Made by a program: the position numbers and the translations under genes. From positions 3,159,501-3,223,500 of the forward strand of contig CANJKZ010000955.1 of the NCBI GenBank assembly GCA_947471745.1: DNA of 64,000 bases, in the 5' to 3' direction. This DNA comes from Closterium sp. Naga37s-1 (taxonomy: Eukaryota > Streptophyta > Zygnematophyceae > Desmidiales > Closteriaceae). The number at the start of each line of letters is the position of its first letter. The first letter of the stretch is position 1. Under the pieces are notes generated by a model that made no database searches, was not told the DNA's origin, and worked only from the letters and a program-made list of their open reading frames with translations. Below are positions 32,101-40,834 of this stretch, piece by piece.

Positions 32101-35100
32101 TTTCTTGCCCTGCCTCATTCTTGTCCTCTAGATTCCCCATTCACGCGTGCCCCTCTCACTGCATTCTGTTCCCCCAGCTCCCTGGAGACAGAGGCAGTGC
32201 TGATGTGTGACGACGACATCGAGGTGCATCCAGGCGCGCTGCGCGTGGCGTTTGAGCGGTGGCAGGAGGAGAAGTACCGCCTCGTGGGCTTCTTCCCGCG
32301 CGCGCACTACCGCGAGGTGAACGGGCCGCGCAGCGGGCAGATGACGTACGTGCTGACGCCGCGGCAGGAGTACAGCATCGTGCTCACCAAGATGTTCCTC
32401 ATGCACGGCGACTACCTGCGCGCCTACACCTGCATCATGCCGCAGCGCGTGCGCGAGTACGTGGAGCGCAACAAGAACTGTGAAGACATCACCATGAACT
32501 TCGTGGTGACTCAGCTGTCAGGGCTGCCGCCGCTGCTCATGGAGGACCCCACGAAGCTGGACTACGGCACGTCGTCCGGGCTGTCGTCCCGAGGGAGCCA
32601 CGACAACTCCAGGTGAGCGGCTGGTAGGAGTGAGTGTGAGTGGTGCTCAAGTGTGGTGGGCAACGGTGATGTTGGCAGGAATCTAGCCTGCTCATGAAGG
32701 ATCCGACAAAGCTCGAGTTTGGCACGTCCTTGGGATTATCGTCGAGAAGGAGCCATGTCATTGCCCTGTGACCGTACCAGTCTCCATGCCAGCGCGCATG
32801 TGTGAATTTTGATGTATCCTTCTGCATGTGTGCTGCGCCTCCCTTCACCTCACCCCCAGGTCCGTGTGCATGAACGACATTGCCATCATGCTGGGGTACA
32901 TGTCACTGCGCAACACATCCGAGGCCGTCACCTTCTTCGAACGAGACAAGATGGTCAAGGCGAGTCAATAAGGGCATGCAGGGAATGGTCAAGGCGAGTC
33001 AATCTGTCAAAGTCAATCAGTAAATGGGATGCAGGGTTATTGAAAACGGCCGTATGTTTGGAAAATTCCTGTAAAAAAAGGCCGATTTAAACGGTTTAAT
33101 ACGGTTTCAGGAAGTGCTTTCCGTTTGGATTAAAATGGCCATTTCAAACGGTCTTTTTTTCAAACCAGGGGGGCGCCAACCCATGGGGCGAGTCATATTG
33201 AATGAGTCATTACAGTCATATTGAATGAGTCATTACAGTCATATTGAATGAGTCATTACAGTCATATTGAATGAGTCATTACAGTCATATTGAATGAGTC
33301 ATTACAGTCATATTGAATGAGTCATTACAGTCATATTGAATGAGTCATTACAGTCATATTGAATGAGTCATTACAGTCATATTGAATGGGTCATTACAGT
33401 CATATTGAATGAGTCATTACAGTCATATTGGATGAGTCATAACAGTCATATTGAATGAATGTACATTGAATGTACATGGGATGCAGGGTTATTGAAAACG
33501 GCTGTATGTTTGGAAAATTCCTGTAAAAAAAGGCCGATTTAAACGGTTTAATACGGTTTCAGGAAGTGCTTTCCGTTTGGTTTAAAATGGCCATTTCAAA
33601 CGGTATTTTTTTCAAACCAGGGGGGCGCCAACCCATGGGGCGAGTCATATTGAATGAATGTACATTGAGTGATGAGAAATGTCAAGGCCTGGCAATGCAC
33701 ATTTGTGATGTCCGCCAGTGTGAAAGTCAGTCAAGTGAGTCTGTTGTCGTTATAGTGTGCAGTATTGGTGTTGATGAGAGTCGCAATGGAGTTTACCGCA
33801 GTGTTGTCTGTAATCACCTCAACTGTCTGTAATCACCTCAACTGTCTGTAATCACCTCAACTGTCTGTAATCACCTCAACTGTCTGTAATCACCTCAACT
33901 GTCTGTAATCACCTCAACTGTCTGCATCTGGTTCCTCATTGCTCTTGCACACAATCAGGTGGTGCGGCGGCGCAGGCTGAGCACGGCAGGCTGATCACAA
34001 TAGCGCACATGGTCTTTGCGCTAGTGCACATTCAAGTCTCAAAGCACAGCTGGCTTGAGTCTTGACGCTGCTCCCTGCATGTTTCCTCATCCCTCAATCA
34101 CAACAACCAGGTGGTGCGGCGGTGCAGGCTAAGCACAGCAGCGCACAGCACATGGTGATTGAGCCGGTGTTTGACGGATTTGAGCAGCAATGCCATCATG
34201 CACCTCTCTGCATGTTTCTTCCTTGCCTCTCACACACATCAGGTGGTGAGACGGCGCAGGCTGAGCACGGCGGCACACATGGTGTTTGAGCCGGTGTTTG
34301 ATGCGTTTGAGCACCGCGGCAGCAAGCAGTTCCTCAAGCAGCTCACCTTCCAGCACCCCCTCATCACCACTGAGATCGCCCACGTGCCCACCCACACCGT
34401 CAACCGACACGTCATGTGCATCAAGGTACGTTCGTGCGTGCGCGCGCACATCAGGGTAGGTGTGTGGGGGGGGGGGGGAGAGAGGGGGGTGCCTGATGGT
34501 CCGTCAAAGGCAACCATTTCTTTCATCACCATGGAGATCGCTGAAGTGCCCACCCCACACCGCCAGTAGACACGTGCGGGTGTGTGTGGTGTGTGCGTGC
34601 GTGCATGTGTGCGTGCGTGTGTGTGGAAAGTGGCATCTGCACCTCGATTCAACGTGTCTGCCTGTAATCACTCAAATTCTCATTACTGTTTTCTGCCTGC
34701 CGCAATTCCACCACCCTCTCCTCTCTCCCTTCCTCTCTCCCTTCCTCTCTCCCTTCCTCTCTCCCTTCCTCTCTCCCTTCCTCCCTCCGTCCGTCCCTCC
34801 CTCCCTCCCTCGTTGACCCTCATCCTGCATCCGCCAACCTGCAGGGGGACAACGACGAGGACATGGACGACCCGGCGCGCAACCAGTACACGCTGCTCGA
34901 CTTCGCCTCCGTGCCGCCCGACGCCGGCCACCTCTCAGGAAGCACCTTCATCGCGCACAGCCAGTGGGGCTTCGAGGGCCGCTTCACGCTGCTGCACCTC
35001 GCCTCCTCCCTCGCCACCTGGCGCCGCTCCCACGGCTGCTTCGGCCCCGCCCGCCTCATGCTCTTCCAGGACGGCATGCTCCGCACGCAGGTGGGCTGCC

Positions 35101-38100
35101 TGCTGCTTCGGGGGTTGCTGTGTGGAGAGCGGATATGTGTGCCTCTTTCCCCCTCTCCCTCGCTCCCACGGCTGCTTCGGCCCCGCCAGGCTCTTCAAGG
35201 ACGGCATGCTTCGGTTCGGACGCACGTGGGCTGCCTGGGTCTGCTTGGTTGGTTGGTGGGTGGGTGGATTGGCTGGGGGGTTGGTGGTGGTGGAGGGGGG
35301 TTATGTGTACGTCTTTCTCTCTCTCTCTCTCTCGCTCCCGTATCTGCTTCGGCCCCGTCAGCCAGGCCCATGCGCTTTCAGGACGGTATGCTCAGGACGC
35401 AAGTGGGTGGGTTGGGCAATTGCGCGTGGGTTATCTGGAGGGGGGAATTGTACGTGGGAATGGAGGGGGGAATTGTAGGTGGGAATGGAGGGGGGAATGG
35501 AGGGGGGAATGGAGGGGGGAATGGAGGGGGGAATTGTACGTGGGAATGGAGGGGGGAATGGAGGGGGGAATTGTACGTGGGAATGGAGGGGGGAATTGTA
35601 CGTGGGAATGGAGGGGGGAATTGTACATGGGAATGGAGGGGGGAAAGTCTGTTCCTCTCCCGCCCTTTCTCTGCTGCGCACATGCGTGCGTGCGTGGGCG
35701 CATGCGTGTGAGAATTTGTGTGCCGAGGGCAGCGCCAGCCGTCAAGCCACATGGATTGCGGATGGCGGGGTCACACAGTGCCTGTGGATCGCGATGGTGC
35801 TGCGCGGCAGGCAAGGCAACAGTTGCTCAAGCCACGCACTTCCCGTTCCTCCCACACACATGCACCAACGAATCCCCACACACATGCACCAACGGATCCC
35901 CACACACAGGTATCAGCATGGGCCAGGCCAGGCACCTGCTCAAGGCAGTGCTGCGGCTGAGGACAGCGCCTTACGTGAGGCCAGTGGGTGGGAAGTCAGT
36001 TTAGTGCCACAAACTATGCGCTCCCCCATGCACCCAGTCGCCCACACAAGTGTCAGCACGCGCCAATAATCTGCTCAAGGCAGGGCTGCGGCCAGGGGTA
36101 GTGGCTTACTTGAGGTATGCTGTCAATCCACACATGCCGTACCACCCTCCTATTCCCCGCTGCCAACACCCCTACACACGTACAGATATCAACGTGGGCC
36201 AGCAACCTGCTCAAGGCAGTGCTGGGGCCACGGGGCTGCACCACCATTCAAACCAAACCACCGCATGGGGTGCTGCCGCAGTGGTGTTGCGGCATCCACC
36301 TCTCCTACACACCAACTTACAAATTTTCCCCTCACCCCCCCTCCTCTTCTCCCCTTCCCCCCCTCTCACCTCCCCTCCTCTTCTCCCCTTCCCCCCCTCT
36401 CACCCCCCTTCCTCTTCTCCCCTTCCCCCCCTCGCCGTCTCCCTGTTCCCTTCCCTCCGTTCCACTGGCGCCCCACCGCACAGATATCAGCGTGGGCCAG
36501 CAACCTGCTCAAGGCAGTGCTGGGGCCGGGAGCAGCGCCGCCGTTCAAGCCACCGGACGGGGTGACGCCGCAGTGCCTGGAGAACGCAGTGGTGCTGCGG
36601 CAGCGGGACACCTTCAACGCCGATGAGTGCAGCAGCGACGCTCAAGAGCTGCGACGGATTGTCCGTGCCTTTTGCCAGTGAGTGGTGCTGTGAAGAGTGC
36701 TGGAATACTCTGTTTCTGACTTGCGCCTTGATGAGTCTGTGTGTGCTTGAATCGACTTAAAGCAATGTCTGGAGAATGCGGTGGTGCTGCGGCAGAGGAA
36801 CACCTTCAACGCTGATTATTGCAACAGCGACGAGCACAAACTCATGTGAAATTACACGAGTTTTGAGGCGCCTTAACACTCGCCTCACCCGAAATCTCAA
36901 AATTCTCAAGAATGCATACGAGAGAACTCATGCCGCTTGACTTCCCACACTGCTCGCTTCCCACCTCTTCCCTCCATTTGTCCATCATTCCCCCCCCCAA
37001 AACACCTGAGTACCAGCAGTGCAAGCACCGGAGGACCCCTCTCCACTGCTGGAGGAGGAGGGCATGGACGCAGCAACTCATACACAAGATGTGAGGCCAT
37101 TCAACCTTCTCCACTTCCCCCGTCCCAACTCCTCCCTCTGTACCCCCTGCTTCCACTGTCCACAGCACCCGGGTGCCAGCAGTGCCAGCACCAGAGGACC
37201 CGCCAGCGCTGCTGGGGGAGGAGGGCATGGACGTACGCATTGCGTTTGCGGGCGACGCGGACAACTGGGCGCGCATGCCGTGGTTCAACTTCTCCCTCGC
37301 CGCCACCTGGATCCGCCAGGAGTGCGCCGTCTTCTCGCTCTCCTGCGAGGTCGCCACGGTGCCAAGAGGGGAATTCTGCCGTGTCAAGGTGAGCGCCTGT
37401 GCCTGTGGGTCAACTGTCAAGGGATGCTGCAGAAGGCCAGTCAGCGCTGTTGCCCTCCCGTCCTGCCCTCTCTCTCACCTTCTTCTCTCCTCCGCTTCTC
37501 TTCTTCCACCTTCCTTTCCTCTTCCCTTTCCTCTGCTTTTCTCTCAGCTCTCTCTCGCTTCTCTCTCAAGTCCCTGTTCTGAACTCACCAGACTTCTTTC
37601 ATCTCACAGGTTTCTTCTGTTCACAACCCTATCCTCGTTAGAAGCTCTAACCCATTCTTCTGTCCCCCTGCTGCATCTCACTCCCCACAGGTTTTGGGCC
37701 TGGGCCGAGCGGACATCGTGATTGGTCCGTGGGGAGACCGGGCTTTGGACAACATAGTGTTCCTGCTGCCCGGCACAGCCGTGCTGGAGCTGTACCCATC
37801 CAACGCACATGAGGACGACCGCAAGACCGCCAAGCTCGAGGCCGAGTGCCTTGACCTCGCTTATGAGCAGGTGGGGGGTCGTGGTCAGGTGGGGAATGGT
37901 GAGCAGGTGGGGTGGTTCGATTGAACAGGTGAATTGTAATGTCACTCCCTGTCATCTCACCCCCTTCCCCCGTCGCACACATGCATGCATGAGCTCTCAC
38001 ACCGCACTCCTTACCTTCCTTGCCTTCCCCCCTCGCCCCCTCAGATGCGCATGGACGTGGCGATGAAGGACGTGCTGTCGTGGGTGAGCAAGCACCTGGA

Positions 38101-38188
38101 GACGCTGGGGCGCCGGCAGAAGGGCGCCGCCGAGGATGGCGAGCCCACCTTCCTCGAGACCTGTGTGCACCGTAACCTGCGCTACTGA
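29137..38188 (+). CDS. GT8-GT64-GT61 multidomain glycosyltransferase, 12 exons
   Basis: Exons: 29137-29534, 30475-30904, 31101-31438, 31779-32012, 32178-32612, 32860-32959, 34243-34425, 34845-35090, 36484-36677, 37166-37388, 37691-37870, 38045-38188. All phases agree; the product is about 1034 aa. Residues 1-25 form a hydrophobic signal anchor, suggesting a type II Golgi protein. GT8 spans about 45-285: YLDSDLLVLHN (metal-binding DSD near 152-154), FNSGLMVVEPN, GDQGFLNSYF, HFSGNTKPWN. This pattern resembles plant IPUT1/PGSIP6. A Ser/Ala/Gly linker spans about 305-380. GT64 spans about 390-645: FSVIINCFDRFDLM, CDDDIEVHPGALRVAF (DDD near 478-480), NCEDITMNFVVTQLSG. The GT61-like part spans about 646-1034: CLENAVVLRQ and ADIVIGPWGDRALDNIVFLLPG, where typical GT61 enzymes have HGA in place of WGD. 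The joint at 32959 needs a GC donor; otherwise translation stops at 32971 after GT64 and the GT61 part is a separate or broken gene. Confidence 0.8.
29583..29657 (+). repeat. Decayed copy of the GT gene exon 1 edge
   Basis: GGAACCCGTGCCTGATCCC through AAGCTTTGCAGGTACGAGCC resembles the end of exon 1 plus its donor (GGAGCCCGTGCCTTATCCG through GCCGTGCAGGTAAGAGCC). It lies about 125 bp downstream, inside intron 1. Confidence 0.8.
30041..30410 (+). repeat. Four decayed copies of the GT gene exon 2 start
   Basis: Copies begin at about 30044, 30193, 30268 and 30364. They resemble the true start at 30475 (AGGTACTCGAAGCTGCTGATG and onward), and several keep the acceptor AG. The first copy is the longest and still encodes YPKLLTWNMVCY and YLDLDLLVSS, with DLD where the real exon has the catalytic DSD. 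The others carry stops or lack an acceptor. All lie in intron 1 upstream of the real exon. Confidence 0.9.
30935..31015 (+). repeat. CTC trinucleotide microsatellite in GT gene intron 2
   Basis: An almost pure run of TCC/CTC units directly downstream of exon 2. A related but coding TCC run occurs in exon 3 (about 31188-31215), where it encodes serines. Confidence 0.95.
31455..31590 (+). repeat. Tandem GTGTGGGTGGTGAGA repeats downstream of GT gene exon 3
   Basis: About five units of GAGTATGGTGTGTGGGTGGT type follow the exon 3 donor. Each contains a GGTGAGA-like donor motif. The link to the exon 3 edge is less clear than for the other copies. Confidence 0.7.
32680..32765 (+). repeat. Decayed copy of the GT gene exon 5 edge
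   Basis: CTGCTCATGAAGGATCCGAC, AAGCTCGAGTTTGGCACGTC and CGAGAAGGAGCCATG follow the same order as CTGCTCATGGAGGACCCCAC, AAGCTGGACTACGGCACGTC and CGAGGGAGCCACG at the end of exon 5. The copy lies in intron 5. Confidence 0.85.
32983..33004 (+). repeat. Copy of the GT64 exon 6 edge with its GC donor
   Basis: ATGGTCAAGGCGAGTCAAT at about 32986-33004 repeats the sequence at 32951-32969 exactly. Since copies in this gene mark exon-intron borders, it supports reading AAG|GCGAGT as a real GC splice donor. Confidence 0.75.
33020..33185 (+). repeat. Left copy of a 165-bp direct repeat in GT gene intron 6
   Basis: ATGGGATGCAGGGTTATTGA through the GGGGGGCGCCAACCCATGGGG segment is repeated almost exactly at 33476-33640. 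The unit's ends (GGTTATTGAAAACGG and TTTTTTCAAACC) are roughly inverted, which would suit a MITE. The two copies bracket the 22-23-bp array. Confidence 0.8.
33187..33460 (+). repeat. 22-23-bp tandem array in GT gene intron 6
   Basis: About twelve units of CATATTGAATGAGTCATTAC(AGT), almost identical. Low divergence points to recent expansion. It lies in the long intron that separates the GT64 and GT61 parts. Confidence 0.95.
33476..33640 (+). repeat. Right copy of the 165-bp direct repeat
   Basis: Nearly identical to 33020-33185, with a few substitutions (GGCTGTATG for GGCCGTATG; TTTGGTTTAAAA for TTTGGATTAAAA). Confidence 0.85.
33806..33922 (+). repeat. 18-bp tandem array in GT gene intron 6
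   Basis: Six copies of CTGTAATCACCTCAACTGT-type sequence (18-bp period) just before the first decayed copy of exon 7. Confidence 0.9.
33956..34195 (+). repeat. Two decayed copies of the GT gene exon 7 start
   Basis: At about 33957 and 34110 an AG acceptor precedes GTGGTGCGGCGGCGCAGGCT and GTGGTGCGGCGGTGCAGGCT. The real exon at 34243 reads GTGGTGAGACGGCGCAGGCT. Each copy continues for 60-90 bp (GAGCCGGTGTTTGACGGATT in the second) before decaying. The first copy contains an in-frame stop. Confidence 0.9.
34520..34567 (+). repeat. Decayed copy of the GT gene exon 7 edge
   Basis: ATCACCATGGAGATCGCTGA then GTGCCCACCCCACACCG resembles ATCACCACTGAGATCGCCCA then GTGCCCACCCACACCG inside exon 7. It lies in the downstream intron. 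Confidence 0.8.
35158..35412 (+). repeat. Two decayed copies of the GT gene exon 8 edge
   Basis: At 35158-35232 and 35345-35412, segments such as CACGGCTGCTTCGGCCCCGC, GGACGGCATGCT and ACGCA(G/A)GTGGG repeat the end of exon 8 plus its donor (35030-35097). The second copy is more diverged than the first. Confidence 0.85.
35443..35645 (+). repeat. GGAATGGAGGGG tandem array in GT gene intron 8
   Basis: Units of GGAATGGAGGGG and AATTGTACGTGGGAATGGAG repeat about a dozen times. Long open frames on both strands here are artefacts of the repeat. Confidence 0.9.
35730..36285 (+). repeat. Four decayed copies of GT gene exon 9
   Basis: Copies lie at about 35730-35815 (middle of the exon: CAGTGCCTGTGGATCGCGAT), 35911-35980 (TATCAGCATGGGCCAGG), 36050-36115 (CAATAATCTGCTCAAGGCAG) and 36184-36285 (ATATCAACGTGGGCCAGCAA). 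The real exon at 36484 starts ATATCAGCGTGGGCCAGCAA. All are in the intron upstream of the true exon and have frame-breaking changes. Confidence 0.9.
36762..36850 (+). repeat. Decayed copy of the GT gene exon 9 end
   Basis: CAATGTCTGGAGAATGCGGT through ACCTTCAACGCTGATTATTG resembles CAGTGCCTGGAGAACGCAGT through ACCTTCAACGCCGATGAGTG in exon 9. It lies in the downstream intron and ends in an early stop. Confidence 0.9.
37005..37080 (+). repeat. Decayed copy of the GT gene exon 10 start
   Basis: CACCTGAGTACCAGCAGTGC through GGAGGAGGGCATGGACG closely follows CACCCGGGTGCCAGCAGTGC through GGAGGAGGGCATGGACG at 37166-37230. It sits 160 bp upstream in the intron. Confidence 0.9.
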
Positions 38189-38256
38189 GTGGGCGAGACG
38201 AGGGAAAAGAGGGAGTAGAGGGAAATCGAGGGGGGGAAATCACTTTTGAGAATTCT

Positions 38257-38375
38257 CAAACCGCAACCTGCAATGCTGAGTGGGCGATGGGGAGGGAGAA
38301 GAGGAAAATCGAGAGGGGGGAAGGGATGAGCCCACCTCTGTGTGCAACGCTACTTGCGGTACTGAGTGGGCGATA
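38257..38375 (+). repeat. Two decayed copies of the GT gene stop-codon region
   Basis: The coding end (GTGCACCGTAACCTGCGCTACTGAGTGGGCGA) is echoed at 38257-38288 (CCGCAACCTGCAATGCTGAG) and at 38337-38372 (GTGCAACGCTACTTGCGGTACTGAG). So the duplication pattern reaches beyond introns into the 3' flank. Confidence 0.85.
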
Positions 38376-38465
38376 AAGAGGGGTGGAGGGATTGGGAAGG
38401 GGGAAAGAGGGGACGAGGGGGAGGGGGAGGGAGAGCCCACCTTTCTTAGTGTCTGGGTTGGGAAG

Positions 38466-38550
38466 CGGAATGAATGAACTAGGCAGGATGGGGATACACA
38501 TAGGGTACCCTAAAGAGGGTTGTGCCCTCTAAAAAGCACCTCCATGTTAA
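38466..38550 (-). repeat. Possible diverged LTR fragment
   Basis: GAATGAATGAACTAGGCAGG, followed by GGGTACCCTAAAGAGGG-type sequence, resembles the inner part of the short-LTR family LTR (compare 4650-4710). It lies next to the intact LTR of copia F. The similarity is partial. Confidence 0.4.
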
Positions 38551-38671
38551 TGTCAGAAGATTGAACGAGAATGGATGCATTGAGCAGAAAGTTGGGTACA
38601 AGTGCTAACCCTAATTGGGTTGTACCCCACTACAGCCTACACAAATGTAAGCACTGTAACATTCTGATACA
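38551..38671 (-). repeat. 3' LTR (121 bp) of copia F with polypurine tract
   Basis: Read on the minus strand it starts TGTATCAGAATG and ends CAATCTTCTGACA. A purine-rich tract (CCCCCACTTTGCCTATGGGGG region, 38672-38692) lies just before it on the minus strand, as in copia I. This fixes the element's orientation. Confidence 0.8.
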
Positions 38672-38999
38672 CCCCCATAGGCAAAGTGGGGGAGAACAAG
38701 TGGTCACAAGACCAGTCAAGAAAACCAAAACAAACTCAGGGTGGATCACGAAGTCACCACACATTCTTAGCACAAGCAAATGCCACAAGGCCAGTTCACA
38801 TGTAGAGTTATATAAAAGAGAACAAACAGTACAGTGATCACACTCAAGCAAGTGTAAGCATGCAGGTATATATATAGATCACAGTACAAGCTAAGTCACG
38901 TGAGCAAGTGAGGCAAAGTAGGCACCAGGCCTAAAATAGTACAAAAACGTTGATGATCACCAGATTGAAGTGCCTTGGTGAATATATGACCAGTGTTGG

Positions 39000-40714
39000 C
39001 CCGAGTGGCCACGTAAGTAAGACGAAGCTGACCACGCTGCTGCAGCTCTCGAGCAAAGAAATAACGCAGAGCTATGTGCTTCGTTCTGTGCTCCAGTCTG
39101 TGCTCCTAACACAAGGCAATCATGGCCTTGTTGTCTACATACAGGACTGGAGAAGAACGAGGCCGCTCTCCCAAGTCGGTCAGCAGGTAGGTGAGCCAGC
39201 GTAACACCTGTCCAAGAAGTGTCTGCGTGTCCAGTGAGGACAACTGGACCCCGTCCTCAAAACACGAGCCCCATTCCCGATGTACTGCACAAATAGAGCA
39301 ACACCCTCTTAACGGCCTCCCAGTGCTTTGGTCGGTGTTTCCCTGGCGCAACGTAGCGTGCCAGGATGGTAAGAGGGTAGGCAAGGTCAGGTCTAGTGCA
39401 GGTCATCAAGTACATGAGGCAGCCCACAAGCTCTTGATACAGGCCACTTGGCTCTACGGACTCGTCCGAAGGTGGAGCTGAGAGCGAGTGACCGGTAGGC
39501 AGAGGAGTGGATTGTGGCAAGGAGTACCGGAAGCCGAAGCGGTGAAGGATGTGGTGCACGATGTGTGACTGAGTCAGGGTGATGGTGCGCCGTGCTCTGT
39601 CCCGGGTGATCTGCAACCCAAGATAGCTGCGCAGCTCACCCAGGTCAGTGTAGGTGTGTCTCTTCTGCAGCTCCGACTTCACAAGGGCCAGTGCCTTAGT
39701 GTCAGCAGTGGCAAAGACCAAGTTGTCGACGTACACGAGGACGTAGAACGGCGGCAGCGAAGTGTCGGTGCGCAGAAACAGCGACGGGTCAGCATTAGAA
39801 GGAGCAAACCCAAGAGCCGCAAGCGTCGTCTTTAGTGTGTCGTGCCACTGGTGAGGCACATGGCGGAGACCGTAGACTAGCCGTCGGAGGCTCGACTAGG
39901 TACCTGCAGGAAATGACCCAGTGAAGCCAGGTGGGCGGCGCAGCCAGATCTCCTCGTGCAGGCTGCCCTGTAAGAAAGCTGTGCTGAAGTCAAGAGAGTG
40001 CAGCTCCTAGTTACGCTGAGCTGCCACGTGCACCAGATCCCGAAGAGTGGTCATCTTCGAGGTAGGGGAGAAGGTCTGGAAGAGGTCAACTCCCTGTCGC
40101 TAACGAGCATTGAAGACAGGCAGAGAACTCGGCGGCCGCTTCACCCTGAAAATCCACATGCCATCGACTATATTCGCCCCAGAAAGGGGAACTGCGTCGA
40201 CGTAGGTGCCTGTGGACTTCCAGGATGCCATCTCTGCGTCCATGGCTGTCTGCCACTAAGAGGAGTAGGGACCCGTAATCGCCTCTGCGTAAGAGCGCGG
40301 GGTCGGGATGTCTGGTGCATCCGGGTCTCCCTCAGGTGCAAGCAGCATGGCCACGAGATGAGGTACAGCAGCTGCAAGACACTCAAAGTCCTCCTGCCTA
40401 TCTCCAAGGACGTCCGTACCAAGAGCACACTCACCCCCGACAAACGGAGGACAGTCAGACTCAGACTCAGCAACAAGACTAGTTGCGTAGTCGAGACGAC
40501 AGGCGGTTGCAAAGTCAACAAGCTTAGCAACTAGGGCAGACGCAGCAGTGGAATCAAACGAAGGGTCAGTGATAACAATGGCTAGAAGACGAGGGACAGT
40601 AGGACTGGCACCACAAGCTAAGTCAGACTCAGGGTCAGGAACGGTAGGAAGAGAGGATGCAGGAGGAGGCGGCAGGGGAACTCGCAGTGGAACAAAGGAA
40701 GGACGAAGTGCCAT
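39000..40714 (-). pseudogene. Copia F reverse transcriptase and RNase H
   Basis: From 40714 the frame reads ALRPSFVPLRVPLPPPPASS, SYAEAITGPYSS and the RT entry. A frame change at 40256-40140 and a TAG at about 39900 (where other copies have CAG) break it. It then has SLRRLVYGLRHVPHQWHD, VLVYVDNLVFATADTKAL, in which the catalytic YVDD is changed to YVDN, and GLQITRDRARRTITLTQSH. RNase H is cut: LYVDNKAMIALC is present, but the middle block SSCEAEIYAGAM is missing between 39230 and 39180. The altered catalytic aspartate alone would kill RT. Confidence 0.8.
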
Positions 40715-40834
40715 AATGTGAGTGCCAGGGACAGGAGGAGGACGCGGACGAGGAACACGACGACCAGTGCGAACAGCGCAAACAGGCGAGGCAGGACGAG
40801 ACTCAGGCTCACGACGCTGTGTAAAAGAGTCTGT

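Noticed and set aside
33566-33832. Open frame of 88 codons between the GT64 and GT61 parts
   Set aside because: It crosses the 165-bp direct repeat and intron array, has no domain similarity, and lies within the intron of the consistent gene model.
35358-35814. Minus-strand frames with PPFPRTIPPSIP repeats
   Set aside because: They are translations of the GGAATGGAGGGG intron array on the wrong strand.
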